A DNA stretch of 64,000 bases, from assembly GCF_029714305.1 (NCBI RefSeq), contig NZ_CP121647.1, forward strand, positions 1,136,501 to 1,200,500. Direction: 5' to 3'. This document shows positions 1-7,735 of this stretch, piece after piece. This stretch comes from Bradyrhizobium sp. CB3481. Lineage in GTDB: Bacteria; Pseudomonadota; Alphaproteobacteria; Rhizobiales; Xanthobacteraceae. Positions within the stretch are counted from its first letter, which is position 1. Every line of letters starts with the position of its first letter. The translations under genes and the position numbers were made by a program. Under the pieces are notes generated by a model. That model was not told the DNA's origin, did no database searches, and worked only from the letters and a program-made list of their open reading frames with translations.

Positions 1-356
1 AGGCATGGACGCTGGTGAGGGCCGGCCTGCAGGGACCGCAAGCACGGTGCTGGCTCAAGAGCGTCGTTCCCGCAGCAAACTTCAACGGGTGCTGCACCAG
101 CGGCGTGCCCATGAGGGTGATCGAGCCGCAGATCGACAGGCCGGGCGGCGACTTCAAGAACTTTGATCTGGCTGCGGCAGATCCTAACCTCTGCAAGTCC
201 GCATGCGAACGGGAAGGAATGCTGTGCCACGCCTGGACCTTCGTCCGACCGGGCGTTCAGGGGCCGCGCGCAAGGTGCTGGCTCAAGTTCACCGTTCCGC
301 CGGCCGTTACCAGCAACTGTTGTACTTCCGGTGTCCGCTTCGATCAGCCGAGGTGA
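1..356 (+). CDS. PAN/apple-domain protein, C-terminal part (5' end outside window)
   Basis: The reading frame is open from the first base, so the start lies upstream of the window. Two copies of a cysteine-rich unit can be seen: each has an AWTxVRxGxQGPxARCWLK segment followed by a CCTSGV segment (around nt 3-105 and 231-345), and the second copy also shows the preceding CKSACEREGMLCHAW stretch. This pattern (paired cysteines, AWT, CWLK) is that of PAN_4/apple domains, which bind carbohydrate or protein and are usually exported. The exact role cannot be told from the fragment. Stop codon TGA is at 354-356. Confidence 0.75.
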   Translation, partial: AWTLVRAGLQGPQARCWLKSVVPAANFNGCCTSGVPMRVIEPQIDRPGGDFKNFDLAAADPNLCKSACEREGMLCHAWTFVRPGVQGPRARCWLKFTVPPAVTSNCCTSGVRFDQPR

Positions 357-394
357 ACGCAAGCGATAACGCGTTCGCGCCAGGCGTTGTGTCG

Positions 395-1174
395 CTAGCT
401 GTTCAAGAGCTTCATCGCCGCTTCGTGCACCCGCGGGTCGCCGGCGGCGATGATGCGGCCGCCGCTCTGGGCGGGCTTGCCTTCCCAATTGGTGACGACG
501 CCGCCGGCGCCGGTGACGATCGGGATCAAGGCTGCGATGTCATAGGGCTTGAGCTCGGTCTCGACCACGAGGTCGAGATGGCCGGCCGCCAGCATGCAGT
601 AGGAGTAGCAGTCGCCGCCATAGCGCGACAGCTTCACCGCACTCTCGACCCGGCCGAAGATCTCGCGGTCGGCGGCGTTCATCAAGAGCGGGCTCGTGGT
701 GTAGGAAGTGGCGTCCTTCAGCGCGGCGCAGCGGCGGGCTGTCAGCCGTCGCTCGCCCGATGGACCCGAATAATGCGCCGAGCCGGAATCGCCGGAAAAA
801 CGCTCGCCGATATAGGGCTGGTGCATCATCCCGAACACCGGCACGCCCTTGTGCAGCAGCGCGATCAGCGTGCCCCAGATCGGAAAGCCCGCAATGAAGG
901 ATTTGGTGCCGTCGATCGGATCGAGCACCCAGACATATTCGGCGTCTTCGCGCTCGTTGCCGAATTCCTCGCCGACGATGCCGTGCTGGGGAAAGTTGGC
1001 CTTGATCAGGCGGCGCATCACCGCTTCGGCGGCGCGGTCGGCCTCGGTGACGGGATCGAAATCGCTGGCGCTCTTGTTGTCGATGGACAGGGAGGTCCGG
1101 AAGAACGGCAGGATGGTCTCGCCCGAAGCCGTCGCCAGCCGTCCGATAAACGCAGTGAAATCGATGACCGTCAC
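395..1174 (-). CDS. hisN: Histidinol-phosphatase, inositol monophosphatase family (HisN)
   Basis: 259 aa, the usual size for the family. The metal-binding signature WVLDPIDGTKSFI is present in the first half, EEFG supplies the upstream acidic residues, and the C-terminal signature appears as YDIAALIPIV followed by GAGG. The combination DPIDGTKSFI plus YDIAALIP is typical of the alphaproteobacterial and actinobacterial HisN branch, which dephosphorylates L-histidinol phosphate in histidine synthesis; a general inositol-1-phosphatase is the alternative. It is transcribed away from the small RNA at about 1.5 kb and is not in an operon with other his genes here. Confidence 0.85.
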   Translation of the reverse strand: MTVIDFTAFIGRLATASGETILPFFRTSLSIDNKSASDFDPVTEADRAAEAVMRRLIKANFPQHGIVGEEFGNEREDAEYVWVLDPIDGTKSFIAGFPIWGTLIALLHKGVPVFGMMHQPYIGERFSGDSGSAHYSGPSGERRLTARRCAALKDATSYTTSPLLMNAADREIFGRVESAVKLSRYGGDCYSYCMLAAGHLDLVVETELKPYDIAALIPIVTGAGGVVTNWEGKPAQSGGRIIAAGDPRVHEAAMKLLNS

Positions 1175-1497
1175 GGCTGTCCCTTACCGCAATAAAAACG
1201 CCGCCACATGCCTAGCCCAAACCGGTGCGCTGCGCACCGCCGACGGCACGTTATTCCCATCCGCTTTGCGAGCCAGCTTTCGAATCGGGTTTCGGAATGG
1301 CTTCGTTTAGGCATGGATTTTTGGTTAGCGAAGCCATCACGATGTTGCGATTTTTGGCATACCAGCACTGCAGCGAGACGGGGGCTGCGGGTGTCATTGT
1401 TGTAAGTCGTTGATATTTTTGAGTTAAATAGCCATTCGCGGTGGTGTTGCCGATCCGCCAGCCTGTTCCACATTGGACCGGAACTAGCTCAAAAACC
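1175..1497. other. Intergenic region upstream of hisN
   Basis: No convincing gene. Several short frames overlap on both strands without ribosome-binding sites or recognisable sequence. The hisN promoter must lie here. One perfect 9-bp inverted repeat, ATGGCTTCG at 1297-1305 and CGAAGCCAT at 1329-1337, encloses a T-rich loop of 23 nt; its role is unknown. Confidence 0.5.
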
Positions 1498-1530
1498 CTT
1501 GCGTTTTGTGCAGCGCGGTCGCATATTGTT

Positions 1531-1621
1531 GCGGTGCGGTAGGGCCTCGCCCTATCGCTGCCCTCCTTGGGCGTTTCCTCCCTAGACTTGGGCCGCTTGT
1601 TCATTCAGGCGGCCCTTTTTT
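1531..1621 (+). ncRNA. Candidate trans-acting small RNA with own promoter and terminator
   Basis: About 90 nt. A promoter-like pair lies just upstream: CTTGCG (1498-1503), 18-nt spacer, CATATT (1522-1527). The transcript would begin with a stable 10-bp hairpin closing on GGTAGGGC/GCCCTATC (about 1538-1560), then a small GCCC-TCCTT-GGGC hairpin, then an unpaired CCTCCC (1577-1582), and finish with the GGGCCGC/GCGGCCC terminator and U run. Two CCTCC motifs (1562-1566 and 1577-1581) are exposed anti-Shine-Dalgarno sequences, as in rhizobial trans-acting sRNAs. The layout and location resemble what I recall of the conserved rhizobial alpha-r9 (Smr9C) family, but I cannot verify that name here. 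6S RNA is a less likely alternative. Confidence 0.6.
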
Positions 1622-1626
1622 CTTTT
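1590..1626 (+). terminator. Rho-independent terminator of the small RNA
   Basis: GGGCCGC (1590-1596) pairs with GCGGCCC (1609-1615) over a 12-nt loop, followed directly by six T residues and then CTTTT. The T run is on the + strand, which fixes the direction of the RNA. Confidence 0.8.
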
Positions 1627-1646
1627 GTGCGTTTCTTCTGTGCGCT

Positions 1647-1760
1647 GTCATTCCGGGGCGCGAAGCGAACTATGGTGCGCAATTGCGCCCTGAGAATCTC
1701 GAGATTCCCCGATGCGCGATTGCGCATCTGAGATCACCGCTGCGCGGTGTCCGGAATGAC
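1647..1760. repeat. Palindromic intergenic repeat, family B copy 1
   Basis: The element opens with GTCATTCCGG and closes with CCGGAATGAC, a perfect 10-bp inverted repeat. Internally it carries GGCGCGAAGCGAAC, CTCGAGATTCCCCGATGCGC and ATTGCGCATCTGAG blocks that recur in the second copy at 27515-27609. It sits at the 3' side of the N-formylglutamate amidohydrolase gene. Confidence 0.75.
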
Positions 1761-1773
1761 GGAGCGAGAAATT

Positions 1774-2661
1774 CTATTCCGCCGCTGCCTGGAACGGGCC
1801 GAGATCGCCGAGCGGCACCTGCGACAGCGCTTCTGCCAGCCTGGTGAAGTCGGCCGCCACCTGCGCAAAGCGCGGACTGCGCTCGCGCCGCCGCTCGTCC
1901 ATATAGATCGCGCGGTTGAGCTCGAGCTGCACGGTATGCAGCCCGCTGGCCGGGTTGCCATAATGCTCGGTGATGAAGCCGCCGGCATAGGGCTTGTTGC
2001 GCCCGATCGAATAGCCGAGCTTGCCCATGACCCCCTCGACGATTTCGGGCAACAGGTTCGCGCAGCTGGTGCCGTAACGGTCGCCAATCACGATATCGGG
2101 CCGCCGCGGCTCGTCCCTGGAGACGCCGACCGACGGCATCGAGTGGCAGTCGACCAGGATTACGGTGCCGAACGCCTGATGGGCCTTGTTGATCAGCCGC
2201 CGCAGCGCACGGTGATAGGGCTTGTAGAGCGCCTCGATGCGCCCCAGCGCCTCGTCGACCGAGAGCCGCTCGCGATAGATTTCCTGCCCGTCGCCGACCA
2301 CGCGGGGGATCGTGCCGAGGCCACCGGCCACCCGCATCGAGCGGGTATTGGCAAAGCTGGGCAGGCGTCCGGTGAACATGCGCGGGTCGAGCTCATAGGG
2401 CTCGCGGTTCACGTCGACATAGGAGCGCGGAAAATTGACCCGGACCGTCGGAAAGCCCTGCGCGCTGAGATCGCCGATCAGCTCGTCCATGAACGAATCC
2501 TCGGAGCGGCGCAGCGCGGCGAGGTCGATCCGCGAGGCATTGAGGAATTCGGGCGGGTAGACCGAGCCGGAATGGGGCGAGTTGAAGATGATCGGCGCCC
2601 GCCAGTGCTCCGGCTCCACGATCTCGAACGGAGGCGACAGCTCGCCATCAAACTGGGTCAT
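1774..2661 (-). CDS. N-formylglutamate amidohydrolase family protein
   Basis: 295 aa from the ATG at 2659-2661, preceded by AAGGGACGG about nine bases upstream; an earlier in-frame ATG would add 39 residues that do not resemble the family. N-formylglutamate amidohydrolases split N-formyl-L-glutamate into formate and glutamate, the last step of one histidine-degradation route. Visible features are IIFNSPHSGSVYPPEF near the N-terminus, EDSFMDEL, YVDVNREPYELDPRMF, and a central VDCHSMPS. Many members of this family are not in hut operons and their true substrate is open; here the neighbours are hisN, a small RNA and cpdR rather than hut genes. Confidence 0.85.
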   Translation of the reverse strand: MTQFDGELSPPFEIVEPEHWRAPIIFNSPHSGSVYPPEFLNASRIDLAALRRSEDSFMDELIGDLSAQGFPTVRVNFPRSYVDVNREPYELDPRMFTGRLPSFANTRSMRVAGGLGTIPRVVGDGQEIYRERLSVDEALGRIEALYKPYHRALRRLINKAHQAFGTVILVDCHSMPSVGVSRDEPRRPDIVIGDRYGTSCANLLPEIVEGVMGKLGYSIGRNKPYAGGFITEHYGNPASGLHTVQLELNRAIYMDERRRERSPRFAQVAADFTRLAEALSQVPLGDLGPFQAAAE

Positions 2662-2984
2662 CGTCGGGCGCCGTCCCTTGAATGTCCGCATTCCCCTGTG
2701 CCGCGATTGACCCGGTGACCGGTTCTGCCGGCGAAGGGCAGGGTTTTGTAACGATGCATTGTCCGTAATCGTAATCAATCTGCCAAGCGAAAAAAGCCGC
2801 CGTTCGCCTGGAAGCTGTCGTAAACGCCCGAAAAGCGCCGCCTTGTTTACTCCAGATACGGGGCGCTACTAAAAATAGCGCTGACCGTTTCGCCAAGACG
2901 CAATTACCTTTCACCCGAAATTTACCCTCTATCGGGCTTAGTGGGTGGAATGATCCTCCAAGCCGGGCTTGACCGCTGACCGCC
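2662..2984. other. Divergent intergenic region upstream of cpdR
   Basis: No gene seen. It must contain the promoters of both flanking genes. The segment is noticeably AT-richer than its neighbours around 2750-2940. A short inverted repeat, GCGCTA (2863-2868) and TAGCGC (2876-2881), flanks an A-rich spacer. I found no clear TTAA-N7-TTAA CtrA site. Confidence 0.45.
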
Positions 2985-3344
2985 ATGCATAAAATTCTAC
3001 TCGCCGAAGACGACAACGACATGCGCCGCTTCCTCGTCAAGGCGCTGGAAAACGCCGGGTTTCAGGTCTCGCCCCACGACAACGGCTTGTCGGCCTATCA
3101 GCGGCTGCGCGAGGAGCCGTTCGAGATGCTGCTGACCGACATCGTGATGCCGGAAATGGACGGCATCGAGCTGGCGCGGCGCGCCTCGGAACTCGATCCC
3201 GACATCAAGATCATGTTCATCACCGGCTTTGCCGCCGTCGCCCTGAACTCCGATTCGGAGGCGCCCAAGAACGCCAAGGTGCTGGCCAAGCCGGTTCACC
3301 TGCGCGAACTGGTCAGCGAAGTGAACAAGATGCTGGCGGCCTGA
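2985..3344 (+). CDS. cpdR: Single-domain response regulator CpdR
   Basis: 119 aa, one receiver domain and no output domain. The acidic pocket is E8-D9-D10, the phosphoacceptor is D52 in LLTDIVMPEMDG, and K102 or nearby sits in AKPVHL. The whole sequence closely matches the CpdR family of Caulobacter, Brucella and Sinorhizobium (known family): unphosphorylated CpdR delivers substrates to the ClpXP protease and so controls the cell cycle; phosphorylation through CckA-ChpT turns it off. The C-terminus ends in LAA, which resembles a ClpX-recognised tail. No ribosome-binding site of good quality precedes the ATG. Confidence 0.92.
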   Translation: MHKILLAEDDNDMRRFLVKALENAGFQVSPHDNGLSAYQRLREEPFEMLLTDIVMPEMDGIELARRASELDPDIKIMFITGFAAVALNSDSEAPKNAKVLAKPVHLRELVSEVNKMLAA

Positions 3345-3448
3345 TTCGGCCTCCATTTCCGTCAAAATCGCTTCAGAAATTACGCCCAAGCATCCTTGCG
3401 GGGGCGCGTTGGAGCCGATATACGGACCCCACCCGAGTTGGACTGATA

Positions 3449-3523
3449 GGGCACGTAGCTCAGCGGGAGAGCACTACCTTGACATGGTAGGGGTCACAGG
3501 TTCGATCCCTGTCGTGCCCACCA
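3449..3523 (+). tRNA. tRNA-Val (anticodon GAC)
   Basis: The acceptor stem GGGCACG (3449-3455) pairs with CGTGCCC (3513-3519). The anticodon arm is CTACC-TTGACAT-GGTAG, giving anticodon GAC, which reads GUC/GUU valine codons. The T arm shows the standard GTTCGATCC loop. The discriminator A and an encoded CCA end the gene. Confidence 0.95.
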
Positions 3524-3596
3524 GCCTTCGCTTGCTTCGCAAGCTACGGCTCGGCAAGCCACACTCTGCACTATCGTAGCGAAGCAAGCGAAGGCT
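3523..3596. repeat. Large inverted repeat directly behind the tRNA gene
   Basis: The 18-base arm at 3523-3540 (AGCCTTCGCTTGCTTCGC) is matched perfectly in reverse complement at 3579-3596, with a 38-nt middle. It begins on the last base of the tRNA CCA. It could act as a hairpin in the tRNA precursor or as a transcription stop, although no T run follows. More CTTCGC-rich sequence continues to about 3660. Confidence 0.7.
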
Positions 3597-3723
3597 GCCG
3601 CGCCGAAGCCGCCAGGCGAAGGCGGGCTTTGTGCCGCAAGCTACGGCGAGCCCCTCGGCGAATGCGGGCGTTGGCCGCGAACTGGAACTGGCAGGTTACA
3701 TCCGTTCCACCGCAGCTTGAACC

Positions 3724-5487
3724 TCACACCGGCAAACCCGCCTTGAGCAACCCCGCCTCGTGACGCTCGCGGTCAACCGTCTGCTTGTAGTGCTGGGTCG
3801 CAAGATAGGTGGCCACCGAGAAGGTCGGTTCGAGCTTCATCACCTCGGCGGCATGGGCGGCGGCCGCAACGCTGTCGCCGATTTGCGCGAAGATGGCGGC
3901 AAGGAAGGCGTGATGGGTGTGGTCGGGCCGCGTGATCCGCGCAAAGGCTTCGGCGGCTTCCGCAAATCGCTCGGCGCAGTAGAGGGCGCGGCCGAGATGA
4001 TTCCAGAAGCGCTCGGGGTGGTAGGGGTTGAGGCGCATTGCCTTCCTGATCCAGTCGATACCCTCTTCCGGCCGTCCCAGCCAAGTCAAAAACTCGCCCT
4101 GTTGCACCACGACCAGATCATAGTTCGGATTGAGCGCGATCGCCCGTTCCTGATGATAAGCCGCCTTGTCATGATCGTCGCGCGTCAGGTTCACCGCCGC
4201 CAGGATACGATGAACGTCGCTGTCGTTGTCATCCAGCGCCAGTGCAATCGCCAGCTCGTCGGCGACCTGCTGGAAGGTGGCGTCGCGATCCGCGCACCAT
4301 CCGTAAACCCAGGTCTGGCCCAGGACGCACGCTTTCCAGGCGTGAGCGTGCGCGTAATTCGGATCGAGCGTGATGGCGCGATCAAGCAGAAGCTGCGCCT
4401 CTGCGTTGGCATCGCGCTGCGAGCGGTGATGCAGCACTTTGGCAGCAAGCACGCATTCATACGCTGCCATGTTGTCGGTCCGCTTCCGCTTGACGCGTTC
4501 CTGCGTGGCCGCCTCGACACGGCCGGGAAGCGTTGCAACGATCGCGCCGGTCACCTCATCCTGGATGGTGAAGATATCCTCCAGCTTGCGGTCATAGCGC
4601 TCGGCCCAGACGTGCCGATCGGTTTGTGCGTCGATCAATTGCACCGTGACGCGAACGCGGTCGCCGACCTTGCGCACGCTGCCCTCGAGCACGTACTCGA
4701 CATCGAGCTCACGGGCGATTTCCTGCACCTTTACCGCCTTGCCCTTGTGCACGAAGGTCGAGTTGCGCGAGATGACGAGAAGGTCGCGGAAGCGCGACAG
4801 CTCGGTGATGATGTCCTCGGTGAGGCCATCTGCAAAGAATTCCTGCTCCGGATCGCCGCTCATATTGACCATCGGCAGTACAGCGATGGATGGCTTTCTG
4901 GTCGCCGGGATGGCCGAAGCCTCCTTGGCGCTTTCGAGCGCCGCGATCGTGGCCGCCTCGAGCCGGACCCGGAAGACATGGATCGGGCGGGTGATATTCT
5001 TGACGCTCTGCTCGCCGAGATCCTCGAATGCGATCTCGTCGAGCCGATCGCCGACTTGATCGCGCACCGCGCCCGAGATGCAGATGCCGCCAGGCTCGGC
5101 AAGCACCTGAAGGCGCGCCGCGACGTTGACGCCGTCGCCGAAGATGTCGTTCTCCTCGATGATCACGTCGCCCAGATTGATGCCGATGCGGAATTGGATC
5201 CAGCGCGCCGGCGACACGTCCGAGTTGCGCCGTGCCATCCGGCGCTGGACCTCTGCGGCGCACGATACCGCATCAACGACGCTGCGGAATTCCACCAGCA
5301 GGCCGTCGCCGGTTGTCTTGATGATGTGACCGCGATTCTTGGCGATGGCCGGATCAATGAGCTCGAGCCGGTGCGTTTTGAGGCGTGCGAGCGTTCCCGC
5401 CTCGTCGACCTCCATCAGCCGGCTGTAGCCGACCATGTCGGCGGCAAGGACTGCAGCGAGTCTTCGCTCCGGTCCAGGCGCTTGCAT
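3724..5487 (-). CDS. Class III adenylate/guanylate cyclase with TolB/FlgO-like and TPR regions
   Basis: 587 aa, no signal peptide or membrane segment. Residues ~8-175 are a class III cyclase catalytic domain: AADMVGYSRLM holds the first metal aspartate, KTTGDGLLVEF the second region, and GDGVNVAARL the transition-state residues, so it should make cAMP (or cGMP). Residues ~205-330 match the FlgO/TolB N-terminal type region often fused to these cyclases (SIAVLPMVNMSGDPEQEFFADG, ITELSRF, YVLEGSVRK). The rest, ~340-570, is built of TPR helices. Proteins of this architecture are numerous in Bradyrhizobium; the signal sensed is unknown. It is monocistronic as far as can be seen. Confidence 0.88.
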   Translation of the reverse strand: MQAPGPERRLAAVLAADMVGYSRLMEVDEAGTLARLKTHRLELIDPAIAKNRGHIIKTTGDGLLVEFRSVVDAVSCAAEVQRRMARRNSDVSPARWIQFRIGINLGDVIIEENDIFGDGVNVAARLQVLAEPGGICISGAVRDQVGDRLDEIAFEDLGEQSVKNITRPIHVFRVRLEAATIAALESAKEASAIPATRKPSIAVLPMVNMSGDPEQEFFADGLTEDIITELSRFRDLLVISRNSTFVHKGKAVKVQEIARELDVEYVLEGSVRKVGDRVRVTVQLIDAQTDRHVWAERYDRKLEDIFTIQDEVTGAIVATLPGRVEAATQERVKRKRTDNMAAYECVLAAKVLHHRSQRDANAEAQLLLDRAITLDPNYAHAHAWKACVLGQTWVYGWCADRDATFQQVADELAIALALDDNDSDVHRILAAVNLTRDDHDKAAYHQERAIALNPNYDLVVVQQGEFLTWLGRPEEGIDWIRKAMRLNPYHPERFWNHLGRALYCAERFAEAAEAFARITRPDHTHHAFLAAIFAQIGDSVAAAAHAAEVMKLEPTFSVATYLATQHYKQTVDRERHEAGLLKAGLPV

Positions 5488-5572
5488 TTTCGCCTCTCAG
5501 GACAGCAGTTTAGCAGAATTGGCGATTTCGCCAAGATTGCATGCCGGGCGACGGTAGGCCCGCAGTGCAATC

Positions 5573-7735
5573 TCAAGCCGTGGGAACGTCGGTCTTGCAA
5601 TCAGGCCGATCCGGCAGGGCGAACACGTTGGCGAGCACAGCAGGCGATTTGAGCACTGCCAATCTTTCTCGCGCGGTGAGAAAGCCTACGGCCTCTTCGA
5701 ACGTTTGGGCATCCTCGATGCGGGCGCGCGCGATCGCCAAATGAGGATCGACATCGCCGCGTTTCCGCGGTTTTTGGCCAGAAAGGCTATTCAGGTGAGC
5801 TTCGCGCAAGCCGGTATCGCGACGCAGTTCGTGCAACGGGCAGGCCAACGGTTCATGCGGTGCGCTTGCCAGCTCATTGGCCCTGGCGAGCACCGGCGGC
5901 GGGGCGGCCTGCTCCGGCGTCTGGAATAGTTTGGAGCTGCGGTTCGCCGCCGACGACAGCATCGCCATCGGAATCGAAAGCAGCAGGCCGAGGATCACCG
6001 GCGTCATCCAGAGCAGCAACGGCACAGAGACTGCATAGGCCGCCACCGCCATGGCGACCCCGACCATTGTCGGCACCGAATAGGTGCGGGCCAAGTCACG
6101 GCGCGAGATCGCGCCATCGTCGCGGCGCTGAACCTGCCATCCGGCGTCGCGCCCGAACAGGATTTCGCCAACGGCGGACGACTGGAAGATCATCATGACA
6201 GGTGCGGTCAGGCCGGAAAGGATCGTCTCGGTGATGATGCCGGCAAGCACGAGCAAGCCGCCGCCGAATTTCTTCCGCGCGTCGCGATCGGTGAGAAGTA
6301 CGACGAAGGACAGCAGCTTCGGAACGATCAGCATCCCCATCGTGCCGGCGAACACCCAAGCCGCGAGCACCGGGTCCTGCGCCGGCCATTGCGGAAACAG
6401 GGAATATCCCTTCGGAAAATATTCGGGCCGAACGAACTGCGCCTGCAACGATACGAGAATGCCGACCACCAGAAACATCAGCCAGAGCGGCGAGGTGAGA
6501 TACGATCCGATTCCCGTCAGCAGATGCAGCCGCGAGACCCAGTGGAAGCCGCGCGTCGGCAGCAGCGCCAGATGCTGCAGATTGCCTTGGCACCAGCGCC
6601 GGTCACGGGCGGCGAAATCTGAAAGCGTTGGCGGCGATTCCTCGTAGGAGCCGCGAAGCGTCGGCGCCATGTGGATGGCCCAGCCGCCGCGGCGCATCAA
6701 TGCCGCCTCGATGAAATCGTGGCTCATGATATGCCCGCCGAACGGCTTGCGTCCGCGCAGTTCGGGAAGCCCCGCATATTGCGCAAAGGCGCGGATGCGA
6801 ATGATGGCGTTGTGGCCCCAATAATTGCCTTCGGAGCCGTGCCACCAGGCGATGCCCGCTGCCAGCATCGGTCCGTATAATCGCCCGGCGAATTGCTGCC
6901 AGCGCGCGAACAGCGATCTTGCATTGACGATGATCGGCAGTGTCTGGATCAGCGCTGCCTTCGGATGCGCCTCCATGCCGGCAACGAGCCGCACGATGCA
7001 GTCGCCCGTCATCAGGCTGTCGGCATCCAGAATAAGCATGCACTCGTAATTGGCGCCGAACCGCCGGACCCATTCCTCGATGTTGCCGGACTTGCGCGCG
7101 ATATTTTCGGGGCGGTGGCGATAGAACAGCGCGGCCGAATTGCCGATGTCCTGTCGCAGCCTGAGGAAGCATTTTTCCTCCGTGATCCAGATCGCAGGAT
7201 CGGTCGTGTCGCTCAGCACGAACCAGTCAAATTGCGCGCCGCGTCCGGTCGCTTCGACCGATTCATGGATCGCGCGCAATCGCGCCAGGACGCGATGCGG
7301 ATCCTCATTATAGGTCGGCAGCAGCATCGCGGTGCGGCTTTTGATCGCGGGCAGGGGCGCGCCGGCGTCGATGCCGAGTTCGTCCTTCTTGCCGGTCAGC
7401 AGCACGAAGAAGCCGGCAAGCGCCGACATGAAGGAGAACGCGATCCATGCAAACAACAGCACGAACAGCATAAGGATGATCGATTCCAGGACGGTGATGC
7501 CGCCGACCTGAAGAACCCTGTACATCTCGTAACAGCCGGCTGCGGTCAGGATCGCGGTGCCGGTCAGCACGAAGATCCGCCGCAACCACATCGGCGCAAA
7601 TTTAGGGGACGGCGGCGGCTCAAATTGCCGCAACGCCTGCGCCGTCATATCCGTTGGCGATTCCGGAGGGAGGAACGCGTTCAGCGGGATGTCGCCCGTC
7701 CCGGTGGTGCCGCGGCCCTTCGTTATGGTGTCCAT
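5573..7735 (-). CDS. mdoH: Glucans biosynthesis glucosyltransferase H (MdoH/OpgH)
   Basis: 720 aa inner-membrane glucosyltransferase that builds the beta-1,2-linked backbone of osmoregulated periplasmic glucans from UDP-glucose. Two membrane segments lie at ~50-110. The cytosolic GT2 domain follows: LPTYNEDPHRVLARL, LDADSLMTGDC, and RDRRWCQGNLQH (the Q/RxxRW region). At least four further membrane segments run from ~400 to ~590. The C-terminal ~110 residues are hydrophilic. The start overlaps the end of mdoG by 13 bp, so the two are translationally linked. Confidence 0.92.
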   Translation of the reverse strand: MDTITKGRGTTGTGDIPLNAFLPPESPTDMTAQALRQFEPPPSPKFAPMWLRRIFVLTGTAILTAAGCYEMYRVLQVGGITVLESIILMLFVLLFAWIAFSFMSALAGFFVLLTGKKDELGIDAGAPLPAIKSRTAMLLPTYNEDPHRVLARLRAIHESVEATGRGAQFDWFVLSDTTDPAIWITEEKCFLRLRQDIGNSAALFYRHRPENIARKSGNIEEWVRRFGANYECMLILDADSLMTGDCIVRLVAGMEAHPKAALIQTLPIIVNARSLFARWQQFAGRLYGPMLAAGIAWWHGSEGNYWGHNAIIRIRAFAQYAGLPELRGRKPFGGHIMSHDFIEAALMRRGGWAIHMAPTLRGSYEESPPTLSDFAARDRRWCQGNLQHLALLPTRGFHWVSRLHLLTGIGSYLTSPLWLMFLVVGILVSLQAQFVRPEYFPKGYSLFPQWPAQDPVLAAWVFAGTMGMLIVPKLLSFVVLLTDRDARKKFGGGLLVLAGIITETILSGLTAPVMMIFQSSAVGEILFGRDAGWQVQRRDDGAISRRDLARTYSVPTMVGVAMAVAAYAVSVPLLLWMTPVILGLLLSIPMAMLSSAANRSSKLFQTPEQAAPPPVLARANELASAPHEPLACPLHELRRDTGLREAHLNSLSGQKPRKRGDVDPHLAIARARIEDAQTFEEAVGFLTARERLAVLKSPAVLANVFALPDRPDCKTDVPTA

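Noticed and set aside
1498..1621. 6S RNA as the identity of the small RNA
   Set aside because: Length (~90 nt) is too short for 6S (~150-180 nt), there is no long closing stem with a central bubble, and the usual zapA/ygfA neighbours are missing.
1747..2718. 323-codon + strand frame
   Set aside because: Antisense to the N-formylglutamate amidohydrolase, which has good motifs and a ribosome-binding site.
3449..3720. Integrated element at the tRNA-Val gene
   Set aside because: No integrase gene or direct repeat of the tRNA 3' end was found within the window; only an inverted repeat is present.
3760..5652. 630-codon open frame on the + strand
   Set aside because: It is the mirror frame of the cyclase/TPR gene, which has clear catalytic motifs on the other strand. 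In very GC-rich DNA the antisense frame opposite third-codon positions stays open; this one has no recognisable domain and no ribosome-binding site.
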